Source: CAZFVY01 sp964522665 (GTDB taxonomy: Bacteria; Verrucomicrobiota; Verrucomicrobiia; Limisphaerales; CAZFVY01). From it: DNA of 29,728 bases. The position numbers were made by a program, and so were the translations under genes. The stretch covers positions 1 to 29,728 of the forward strand of contig CAZFVY010000093.1 in assembly GCA_964522665.1 (NCBI GenBank). Reading direction: 5' to 3'. Positions 8,181 to 16,031 of the stretch are shown one piece after another. The notes beneath the pieces were generated by a model. That model saw only the letters and a program-made list of their open reading frames with translations. It was not told the DNA's origin and ran no database searches. How positions within the stretch are numbered: position 1 is the stretch's first letter; the number at the start of each line of letters is the position of its first letter.

Positions 8181-8725
8181 AGCCCTTTTTTCCAGAGACC
8201 GGCTCGGACGCGGACTGGAGCGCCGCGTTCGATCGGCTGGAGGTTTACCTGGCGGCGCTGCAGTTGCGGAATAGGCCGCAGCGGATTCAGCTGGCGTTGA
8301 CCATCATCCGGGCCGCCGCCGCCCGGCACGAGTCGGATCCCAACCGGAGTCCCACGACGGTCACGATGGAGGAGGCGCGCCTGTTCATTGAGCGATGGTT
8401 TGAACGGCGGCTTGATGGGGACCCCCGCGCGGGCGTCACCGGGCGCCTGGCGCTATTCATTACGGATACCCCGGCGCATTGGCCGCGGGCGCTTTTGGCG
8501 AATGATGTTCCCCTCGAATGTGAGGCCGCGCTCCGGGCCAGCGGCGTCCGCGGCGGTCCGGACCTCCAGGTCTCACGCATGGTTCCCCGTCCGCTGGATG
8601 CCAGCCCGGCGCTGGAGGCGATCTTCACGGACGGATGGGAACGCCTGGAGCGGAGCACGGTTGTGCTTGCTCTGGCTTCCCTGGCGCTGATCCTAGGCGT
8701 CTTCGTGCTCGCCGCCATCCAATAG
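8177..8725 (+). CDS. Unknown tail-anchored protein inside the opgG-opgH operon
   Basis: A 182-aa protein not recognised as any named family. It starts at ATG 8177, overlapping the opgG stop by 4 nt, and its stop shares a base with the GTG start of opgH (TAGTG), so all three are translationally coupled. Residues 1-155 look soluble and helical (DRLEVYLAALQLRNRPQRI near 18-36; MEEARLFIERWFERRL near 63-78). One membrane span, about residues 160-181, lies at the very C-terminus, giving a tail-anchored protein with a cytoplasmic body. OpgH here lacks the long cytoplasmic N-terminal region of the E. coli protein, so this could be a separately encoded regulatory subunit; that is inference. Confidence 0.85.
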   Translation: MKPFFPETGSDADWSAAFDRLEVYLAALQLRNRPQRIQLALTIIRAAAARHESDPNRSPTTVTMEEARLFIERWFERRLDGDPRAGVTGRLALFITDTPAHWPRALLANDVPLECEAALRASGVRGGPDLQVSRMVPRPLDASPALEAIFTDGWERLERSTVVLALASLALILGVFVLAAIQ

Positions 8726-10824
8726 TGGCCCCCGTGATCTCGCTCTCGGAAATCACTCCCAAGCTCGCTCGACGGCGACGCCTGACCGTTTGGTGCGGCA
8801 ATCTTGTCCTCCTCGGTTGCGGAGTCGTCCCGCTGTTCCGAATCATCGGCCGGCAGGGCTGGTCCCCGCTCGGGATCGCGTCGCTGATCCTTTTCTCAAT
8901 TCTTCTGGCGCAGGTCGTTTTCGGTTTCACCATCGCCGCCATCGGGTTTTGGCAACTCGCGTCGCGCCATGATTGGGCGCGCATCAACAACACCCTGCCG
9001 CCGGAAACTGAAGCGCGGACCCTGCCGGCGACCGCGGTGGTGATACCCATCTTCAACGAGGACGTGAGCATGGTCTTTCAGGAACTGCGCGTCATGTATG
9101 CGTCGCTGCAAGCGACCGGACGGGCGGACGGTTTCGATTTTTTCGTCCTCAGCGATTCCAACGATCCGAATTCCTGGATCGCGGAAGAACGCGCCTGGCT
9201 GGAGGTATGCAAGCTCACCGGTGGGTATGGGCGAATCTTCTACCGCAAACGCCGGCTCGGGCTGAACCACAAAAGCGGCAATATCGCCGACTTTTGCCGG
9301 CGTTGGGGCGCGAAATACCGCTACATGATCGTGCTCGACGCGGATAGCTTGATGCGCGGACCGGTGTTCGTTCGTTTGGTGGAATTGATGGAGCGCAACC
9401 GTCGGGCGGGCATTATTCAGACCTTGCCGCAGTTGGCGCGCGGCGCCAGCTTGTTTCAGCGCGTCACGCAGTTTGCCGGGCGGGTTTACGGCCCGATGTT
9501 CGCCGCGGGATCGAATTATTGGCACCTTGGCGGCGGGACGTTTTGGGGACACAACGCCATCATCCGGCTCGAACCGTTCATGGCTCACTGCGCCATGCCG
9601 GAGCTTCCCGCGAGCAGTCCCCTCGGCCGCCGAATACTGAGTCACGATACGATTGAGGCGGCGTTGATGTGGCGCGCCGGGTTCGAAGTCTGGCTCGCGT
9701 ACGATCTGGAAGGAAGTTACGAAGCCGGCCCGCCCGATCTCCTGGCCGCGCTGAAACGAAGCCAGCGCTGGTGCTTCGGGAATCTTCAGCACCTCTGGTT
9801 TCTTTTTTCGCCCCGGCTCCCGATCGAGAGCAGGATTCATATTCTCAATGGCATCATGGCATATCTCGGTTCCCCCTTATGGCTGCTTTTCCTGTTGCTG
9901 AGCAGCATGATGGCGCTCAACGGTCCTTCCCGCCTTGGGCCACTCCGGCAGGCTGATCCGGCCGTTCTCGTGACCGGCGGAGTTTTGTATTTCTACATCT
10001 TGTGCCTTTTGCTCGGGCCGAAGGTTCTCGGCGCCGCCTTATGCCTGCGCTCGCCGGGAATCCGGCGGCAATTTGGCGGCGCCGCGGGGCTGCTCTCGAG
10101 CGTCCTGCTCGAGACCGTCCTTTCGGCCCTCCAAGCCCCTATCCTGATGTTGTTTTATACCCGCTTTGTTTGGAGCGCGTTGACCGGTGGAAAAATGGAG
10201 TGGGGAGCTCAAGCGCGCGACGCGGACACGCTTCCCACGTGGCGTGAATTGCTGTCAGTCCATGGGGTTGACGCCTGTTTCATGCTGGCGTGGGCGGCGC
10301 TCATCGCCTGGTTGAAACCGGCGTTTCTCCCTTGGCTGGCGCCGGTGTTTATCGGTCCCATTGTCGCGGCTCCGATGGCTCGAGCGCTCGCCTCTAAATC
10401 TTGGGGACGGCGCGCGCGTGACCATAATCTTTTCGTCACGCCCGAGGAGTCCAACGCCGGCTCGGAACTGCGTCAGGCCGACCGCCCGTTCCACCGTGAA
10501 GGCCGTTCGTCCTTCCATTCACCGGCGCACGCGGGCGACCTCGGCCTCTTGCGGGCGATCCTCGATCCGTACGTGAACGCGATCCACGTCTCGCTGGTGC
10601 GTTACCGCCGTCAGGCAAGCCTCAATCGCCGCGAAAACCTGCTCCGAATAAGTGACCGACTGCTGAGCGCCGGCCCAGAGTCTCTCACGGCCCAGGAAAA
10701 ACGAATCCTGCTCTGGGACAGCGATTCCATGCTGCGCCTCCATTGGAAACTGTGGAGTACTCCGCACTCCGAACTGCACCCCTGGTGGCGAGACGCGTTT
10801 CGCCTTTATGCCGACCAACCCTGA
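8725..10824 (+). CDS. opgH: OpgH/MdoH-type glucan glucosyltransferase
   Basis: A 699-aa inner-membrane family 2 glucosyltransferase that polymerises UDP-glucose into the OPG backbone and passes it to the periplasm. The GTG at 8725 is chosen because it overlaps the preceding stop (TAGTG); the longer frame is only a shadow of that gene. Two N-terminal spans (about 23-40 and 50-75) are followed by the catalytic domain: AVVIPIFNED (104-113), SDSNDP (143-148), DAD (205-207), HDTIEAA (307-313) and QRW (347-349), the D,DxD,D,QxxRW set. Several C-terminal spans follow from about 385. E. coli OpgH has about 138 extra N-terminal cytoplasmic residues; this one starts directly at the membrane region. Confidence 0.95.
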   Translation: MAPVISLSEITPKLARRRRLTVWCGNLVLLGCGVVPLFRIIGRQGWSPLGIASLILFSILLAQVVFGFTIAAIGFWQLASRHDWARINNTLPPETEARTLPATAVVIPIFNEDVSMVFQELRVMYASLQATGRADGFDFFVLSDSNDPNSWIAEERAWLEVCKLTGGYGRIFYRKRRLGLNHKSGNIADFCRRWGAKYRYMIVLDADSLMRGPVFVRLVELMERNRRAGIIQTLPQLARGASLFQRVTQFAGRVYGPMFAAGSNYWHLGGGTFWGHNAIIRLEPFMAHCAMPELPASSPLGRRILSHDTIEAALMWRAGFEVWLAYDLEGSYEAGPPDLLAALKRSQRWCFGNLQHLWFLFSPRLPIESRIHILNGIMAYLGSPLWLLFLLLSSMMALNGPSRLGPLRQADPAVLVTGGVLYFYILCLLLGPKVLGAALCLRSPGIRRQFGGAAGLLSSVLLETVLSALQAPILMLFYTRFVWSALTGGKMEWGAQARDADTLPTWRELLSVHGVDACFMLAWAALIAWLKPAFLPWLAPVFIGPIVAAPMARALASKSWGRRARDHNLFVTPEESNAGSELRQADRPFHREGRSSFHSPAHAGDLGLLRAILDPYVNAIHVSLVRYRRQASLNRRENLLRISDRLLSAGPESLTAQEKRILLWDSDSMLRLHWKLWSTPHSELHPWWRDAFRLYADQP

Positions 10825-10935
10825 AGCGTTGATTCTCGCTGAGTCGGCGAACCACCACGGACCGCGCCTTCGCGCTCCCAGGCCGCGCGTTTCGCGACCG
10901 GCAAAAAAGCGCTTGCGACTTCCCCCGGGACAAGG

Positions 10936-13389
10936 TCACCCAGCCGCGGTCGGCGGAATCGTAAATGGCGCGACGAAGCCGAGCTTCTCGCCCAACGTGT
11001 TGATTCGCTCCAGCCATTGCTTGGCGTTCTCGTCGCCGTTTTGCGCCTTTTGCCGCATTTCCGGCGCCGTCTGGCTGAAGATTTTGAAATAGGTGTTTTG
11101 CGGTCTCCAAAGGTTGACCCCAAAGGGGAAGAAGCGCGGGATTCCGGCGGCGTGCTCGAAGTTCTGGACGGCGGCCAGATCTCCCGGCGCCTCCTGCCAC
11201 TTCGCCGCCAGCCTTTCCAACTGTCGCTTGATCGCGTACGCGAGCCGGTCTCGTTCCAGTTGAATCCTCGAGGTCTCGATCTCCGCGAGCAACGCCTGGA
11301 CGCGTTCCGGGTCGGCGGTCTCGGCTTGCAACTGGCGCTCCAGTTCCTGATTGAGCGCCAACTCCATGGCCGCTTCGATCCCTTTCGGCGGGGGCGCTCC
11401 GAGATCCGCGAGAAACCGGCGCAGCGCCGTGTGGCGATCACTGATGAGCCGGAAGGCGCTGAACAATTCCTCCTGCGTGGACGCCAGAATCTGGTTCAAA
11501 ACCTTGCGTTGCTCATCCCGGAATAGTCCTTTGAGCGAAAGGCGCGAATGGCCGAAATGCCGGTCGATCCCGCGAATGACCTCGGGAAAATCAGCGTGAC
11601 GGAACGCTTCGGAAATCTCCGTGAGCATGACCGAGTAGCCTTCGGCGTCGCGCCACGGATTAACGCCGCAATAGATGTTATGGTCGCCCATGTGAAGGAC
11701 CGCGTAGATGAGGTCCCCGGTTTCGTGCGTGACGGCCAGAGTCACCGCGATCCGCCCGACGGCCAGGCGGGCGTTGCCGATGGTGAACAACTGTCGATCC
11801 GCCTGCACCACGGTAAACGAGAAGATCTGAGCCTTCTCGGGATAGGCTTCAAAAAGGGAACTGATCGCAAAATGAGCGGCGGCGGTCTCGACCGTCATGA
11901 GGGCGGGCTTGGCGTATCGCTCGTAAACGCGCCGGCCATCGCCCTGCTCCGGCAGATTGCTTTTGGCCTTGGACAAGGCTTCGGTGAAGGCCGGTTCGAG
12001 ATCGCATCCGAGCGTTTGCCCCGCTAACTGTATCGCCCGCGCGGCATATTGGATGATCTGTGAAGTTTCGGGTCCGGAAACCTCGTCGAAGAACCAGCCG
12101 CAGCTGGTGTACATCAACATCAGGTGCCGCTGCATTTCCAGCAGCCGGATGGCGCACGCCTGCTCACCGTCATCCAAGGTGTGACTGCCTTGTTCGGTCA
12201 GAAAGCGCGCGGTCGATTCTGGACTGCGATCAAGGATGACCGCGATATACTGATCTCGGGCGGCCCAGGGGTCGCGGAGCAGTTTTTTGGCGGTGATTTC
12301 ATACGCGGGCGCGGCCGAATCGCGCAGCCAATCCAAAGCGTTGCGCAGCGGCTCGCGCCAGTTCTGGTTCCAACTGGGATGGCCGCCGGAGTTGCAGCCG
12401 CAGTGGCGCCGCCAACGGTCCACCCCGTGCGCGCAACTCCACGCGGTGGCCTGATGGATCCTCACTTCCTGGGTTGGCGGGTGATTCGCCAGGTATTCCG
12501 CGTAGATGGTCAGCTTGACTCCCTCCTGCCGCTCGATCGACTGCAACGCAAACGCCAGGGCCATGTCCCCGTGGGGATGATGGTGTCCGTAGGATTCCCC
12601 GTCCGTGGCGATGTGGACCAGTTGATCTCCCGTCCGCGCGTCCGAAAACCCGTCCAGCAGACGCTCGGCGAAACGTTGGCCATCCGTAAGGAGGTTCTCA
12701 AAGGCCACCGCTTGGGCCAACGGTGCGTCATAGAAAAACACCACGATCGACCGGCCCGAACCAAGTCGCGCGAGATACGGCATGGAGGGATCGATCTTGC
12801 CACCGTCCACCGTCTTCCATGCGTCGCCCGCGAGCGGTTTTGTCTCCTTGGCCTGGAAGGGCGATAGGATGGTGAACTTCAAGCCCGACTCGGCCAGCAC
12901 ATCCAGGGTCTCGTCGTCCGCCGCGGTCTCCGGCAGCCACATGCCTTCGGGGCTTCGCCCGAACCGCGACTCGAAGTCGCGAATGCCCCAGAGAGTTTGC
13001 GTGTGCTTGTCCCGCCGGTTCGCCAGGGGCATGATCAGGTGATTGTAAGCTTGCGCGAGCGCGGAACCGTGCCCGGAAAAGCGCGCCTGACTTGTGCGAT
13101 CCGCCTGGAGTATCGCCGCATAAACCTCCGGTTCCTTTTCCTTCATCCAGGAAAGGACGGTCGGGCCAAAGTTGAAGCTAATTCGTGAATACGAGTTGAC
13201 GATCCGCTGAATGCGCCCTTCCGGATCCACCAGGCGCGCGTGCGCGTTCGGGGCGTAGCATTCCGCCGTCACGCGTTCATTCCAATCATGGTACGGAAAC
13301 GCGGAATCCTGCAATTCCACGATCTCCAACCAGGGGTTCTCGCGCGGAGGCTGATAGAAATGTCCGTGAATGCAGATGAATCGGTTCAT
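10936..13389 (-). CDS. Large GH57 family glycoside hydrolase (DUF3536 type)
   Basis: An 817-aa protein with an N-terminal glycoside hydrolase family 57 barrel and a long C-terminal DUF3536-type extension. GH57 motifs are visible: HGHFYQPPRENPW at residues 8-20 (region 1), GMWLPE at 149-154 (region 3, which carries the nucleophile Glu in the family) and TDGESYGHHH at 262-271 (region 4, which carries the second catalytic acid). The C-terminal third is helical and charged. Members are annotated as alpha-amylase/alpha-mannosidase or 4-alpha-glucanotransferase-like; exact substrate is not set by sequence. No signal peptide is seen, so it should be cytoplasmic. It sits last in the minus-strand glucan block, convergent with opgH, and may act on the alpha-glucan made by GlgE. 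Confidence 0.9.
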   Translation of the reverse strand: MNRFICIHGHFYQPPRENPWLEIVELQDSAFPYHDWNERVTAECYAPNAHARLVDPEGRIQRIVNSYSRISFNFGPTVLSWMKEKEPEVYAAILQADRTSQARFSGHGSALAQAYNHLIMPLANRRDKHTQTLWGIRDFESRFGRSPEGMWLPETAADDETLDVLAESGLKFTILSPFQAKETKPLAGDAWKTVDGGKIDPSMPYLARLGSGRSIVVFFYDAPLAQAVAFENLLTDGQRFAERLLDGFSDARTGDQLVHIATDGESYGHHHPHGDMALAFALQSIERQEGVKLTIYAEYLANHPPTQEVRIHQATAWSCAHGVDRWRRHCGCNSGGHPSWNQNWREPLRNALDWLRDSAAPAYEITAKKLLRDPWAARDQYIAVILDRSPESTARFLTEQGSHTLDDGEQACAIRLLEMQRHLMLMYTSCGWFFDEVSGPETSQIIQYAARAIQLAGQTLGCDLEPAFTEALSKAKSNLPEQGDGRRVYERYAKPALMTVETAAAHFAISSLFEAYPEKAQIFSFTVVQADRQLFTIGNARLAVGRIAVTLAVTHETGDLIYAVLHMGDHNIYCGVNPWRDAEGYSVMLTEISEAFRHADFPEVIRGIDRHFGHSRLSLKGLFRDEQRKVLNQILASTQEELFSAFRLISDRHTALRRFLADLGAPPPKGIEAAMELALNQELERQLQAETADPERVQALLAEIETSRIQLERDRLAYAIKRQLERLAAKWQEAPGDLAAVQNFEHAAGIPRFFPFGVNLWRPQNTYFKIFSQTAPEMRQKAQNGDENAKQWLERINTLGEKLGFVAPFTIPPTAAG

Positions 13390-13423
13390 AAGTGTGCGCG
13401 TTCCTTCCGACGGGGGGGCGCCC

Positions 13424-13984
13424 TTAACGTTGAACGGCGCGTGGCGGGGTACGGTTGGCGCCGCGCAATCGGCCGGCGGGGAGCAAAGTTACGCCGGCCA
13501 GTTCGGTGGCGAATTCGTTGCATCGGCTGACCGCCAATTCGTTGAGTTTTCGGTCGGCGGCTTTTTCCTGGGAAAGTACGCGATCCAGGACCATCGACGC
13601 CGCGGAAAATCCCAACGTTTTGGCCCATTCAACCAGGCATCCGTAAGCGGCAATCTCGTAATGTTCGATCTTCTGGCCGGCGGCGATCAGCGCGGCATTA
13701 GCCGCTGGCGTACTCCGGTGCTCAGTGATGATTTCATCGATCTCTTCGACCATGCCGGCGATCGCTCGGCATCGCTTCGGCCGGGGTTTGTGACCGACCG
13801 CCTTGAATACAGCTTCCAACCGATTGATATGGCCGTGGGTCTCTTTGAGATGGAGAAGCAGCGTCTCGCGCAGGTCCCGGTCGGACGCGGCTTGCGCCAG
13901 CCGGGGGAGCGCCCGAACCAATTGATGCTCGGCGTCGTAGAGGTCCTGGAGTTGGGCCAGGAATAGACTGAATAGAGTCTTCAC
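13424..13984 (-). CDS. YciE/DUF892 ferritin-like protein (paralogue 2)
   Basis: A 186-aa paralogue of the protein at 66-599, with the same landmarks: YDAE at residues 16-19, QKIEHYE at 104-110 and a QEKAADR helix near 139-145. The C-terminal 25 residues are different and basic, unlike the acidic tail of paralogue 1. It starts with GTG at 13984, giving the same MKT beginning as the paralogue; there is no in-frame ATG nearby that preserves the first helix. It lies 34 nt upstream of the GH57 gene and may be co-transcribed with it. A role in stress with a di-metal centre is inferred from the family. Confidence 0.9.
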   Translation of the reverse strand: MKTLFSLFLAQLQDLYDAEHQLVRALPRLAQAASDRDLRETLLLHLKETHGHINRLEAVFKAVGHKPRPKRCRAIAGMVEEIDEIITEHRSTPAANAALIAAGQKIEHYEIAAYGCLVEWAKTLGFSAASMVLDRVLSQEKAADRKLNELAVSRCNEFATELAGVTLLPAGRLRGANRTPPRAVQR

Positions 13985-14136
13985 AATAAATAGTTGGCGA
14001 GCCAGTAAACCTAGGCCTTCTGGCCGAGACCGGGTCGCGCTTGGTGAGCTGGTTCCGCGCCGCCAATCGGCGACGCCAAGTCGCTCACGGTGATCACGAC
14101 CGTCACCCGCAATTCGCGGTGGGCCGTGGGGCAGTT

Positions 14137-14154
14137 CGGCGCCGCCAAGCGCCG
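14137..14154 (-). terminator. Short GC hairpin downstream of the GH15 gene
   Basis: A 6-bp perfect stem (14137-14142 with 14149-14154) with a 6-nt loop lies 37 nt past the GH15 stop on the minus strand. No U-tract follows, so it may be only a chance GC hairpin. Confidence 0.25.
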
Positions 14155-14191
14155 CCCCGCGTCGCTCAACTCAAGCGCCGCCCGCCATTTA

Positions 14192-15991
14192 TTAGCGCGA
14201 GAGTCGAGCATCAAGATTCCATGCCGCGCTGATGAGCGCGAGGTGGGTCAGCGCCTGAGGGAAGTTACCCAGATGTTCGCCCGCGGGGCCGAGTTGTTCG
14301 GCGTAAAGGCCGAGGTGGTTGGCGTAGCCGAGCGCCTTCTCGAAGATGAAGCGAGCCTGCCGCAGGTCGCCGGCCCGGGCCAGGCACTCGACATACCAAA
14401 ATGAGCAAACTGAGAAGGTGCCTTCGCCGCCGGACAATCCGTCCGACGTCGCTTTCAGCGGGTCGTAACGTTTCACCAACGAGTCGTCGATCAATTCAGC
14501 CTCGATGGCCCGCAGGGCGCCGCGCCATTGGGGATCGGAGGCGCCGATGAATTTGACCAGCGGCATGAGCAGCGCCGAGGCATCCATCACCGCGGCGCCT
14601 TTGTACTGGGTGAACGCGTTGCGCTGAGGGTTCCAGAATTCTTCGTAAACGTCGGCGTAAATCTCGTCACGGGTCTGGCGCCAGCGTTCCATGGGAAACG
14701 GAAATCCGCGTTGGACCGCCAGCCGGATTCCCCGGTCGATCGCCACCCAGCACATAACCCGGGAATTGAGAAACTCGCGTGGTTGACCGCGAATCTCCCA
14801 GATTCCTTGATCGGGCGCCCGCCAGTGATCGCATACCCAATCGATGTCGCGCGCGAGCTGTTTCCAGAAGCTGTACGAGATCGGTTCACCGTGTTTGTTA
14901 TAGAGGTAAACCGCGTCGATGAGTTCACCGTGGATATCGAGTTGAAATTGGCCGACCGCCGCGTTGCCGATCCGCACTGGACGGGACCCGCGGTAGCCTT
15001 CCCAGTGGGCCAGCGTCTCTTCGGGCAATTCACGCCGACCGTCGATCCCGTAGAGAACCTGGAGTTGGTTGCCCGGCTCGATCTCCCGGCAGCGCGCCTC
15101 GGTCCAGCCCATGAACGCCGCCGCTTCCTCCATATAGCCCAGGCGCATGAGGGCGTAGAGAGCGAAGGACGCGTCCCGCACCCAGGCATAGCGATAGTCC
15201 CAGTTGCGCGGGCCGCCCGGCTGCTCGGGCAGTCCGAAAGTCGGCGCGGCGACGAGCGCGCCAAATTCCCGCGACGCGAGCAATTTGAGCGTGAGCGCGG
15301 AACGGTTAACCATCTCGCGCCAGCGTCCGCGATACCTGCTTCGGGCCACCCAGGTCAGCCAGTAATTCATCGTCTCCTTGAACGACTCGGTTACGAAGTC
15401 CGGCCCCGCGGCGGGTGAGTCATCCTCGGCGCCCGAGGTCTCGAGAATGAACCAGGCGGTTTCTCCCGCGCGCAGACGGAATTCGCCGAGCGCGGCGCCG
15501 TTCTCGATTCGCAACCCGACGCTGCCGCGGAGGCGAAACGCCGTCCGGTCGGCGCCGTTGGACCGAAAGAGCCAGCCGCGCGGCCGTTTTTCCACGGTGT
15601 GGCCGGCGCGACCGTAGTCAAACTTCGGCGCGCACGCCGCGCGGAATTCGATCTCCCCGCGCACCGCCTTGACCCGCCTTACCAACGCGTGCCAGCCGGG
15701 TTCTTTCGCGATCGGCATGAAATCGGAAATCTCGCCAATGCCATCCTCCGCCAGGAAACGCGTCAGGAGCATGTTGGTATCGGGGAAATACATCTGTTTG
15801 CGTCGAAACGCGTCGGAAACGGGGGTCAGTTGAAACTGTCCGCCCAGGCGTTGATCCAACAGCGCGCCAAAAATGGTGGGGGAATCCACTCGCGGAAAAC
15901 ACATGAAATCAACGGCGCCATCCATTCCGACCAGGGCGACCGTGTGGAGGTCACCGACGATGCCGTAGTTTTCGATGGGTTGATAACTCAT
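14192..15991 (-). CDS. GH15 family glycoside hydrolase (glucoamylase/trehalase-like)
   Basis: A 599-aa GH15 protein starting MSYQPIENYGIVGD, the standard bacterial family start; the ATG at 15991 is chosen for this reason over an upstream in-frame codon. An N-terminal beta-sandwich (residues 1-220) precedes an (alpha/alpha)6 barrel. Landmarks are RNWDYRYAWVRDASF at 262-276, the probable acid Glu399 in GIWEIRG and the probable base Glu523 in GGEGTF. Known cytoplasmic relatives are glucoamylase-like or trehalases (the mycobacterial trehalase is GH15). In this trehalose/GlgE cluster, either trehalose cleavage or trimming of alpha-glucan is plausible. It follows the GlgB-like gene by 40 nt, so it is likely in the same operon. 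Confidence 0.92.
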   Translation of the reverse strand: MSYQPIENYGIVGDLHTVALVGMDGAVDFMCFPRVDSPTIFGALLDQRLGGQFQLTPVSDAFRRKQMYFPDTNMLLTRFLAEDGIGEISDFMPIAKEPGWHALVRRVKAVRGEIEFRAACAPKFDYGRAGHTVEKRPRGWLFRSNGADRTAFRLRGSVGLRIENGAALGEFRLRAGETAWFILETSGAEDDSPAAGPDFVTESFKETMNYWLTWVARSRYRGRWREMVNRSALTLKLLASREFGALVAAPTFGLPEQPGGPRNWDYRYAWVRDASFALYALMRLGYMEEAAAFMGWTEARCREIEPGNQLQVLYGIDGRRELPEETLAHWEGYRGSRPVRIGNAAVGQFQLDIHGELIDAVYLYNKHGEPISYSFWKQLARDIDWVCDHWRAPDQGIWEIRGQPREFLNSRVMCWVAIDRGIRLAVQRGFPFPMERWRQTRDEIYADVYEEFWNPQRNAFTQYKGAAVMDASALLMPLVKFIGASDPQWRGALRAIEAELIDDSLVKRYDPLKATSDGLSGGEGTFSVCSFWYVECLARAGDLRQARFIFEKALGYANHLGLYAEQLGPAGEHLGNFPQALTHLALISAAWNLDARLSR

Positions 15992-16031
15992 GCGCGGAGA
16001 TTTCGCGGGTTTGTCGTCGTGCTCGGGCGGC

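Noticed and set aside
10903..10908. A6/T6 run 28 nt past the GH57 stop as an intrinsic terminator
   Set aside because: The preceding stem is too short to form a stable hairpin.
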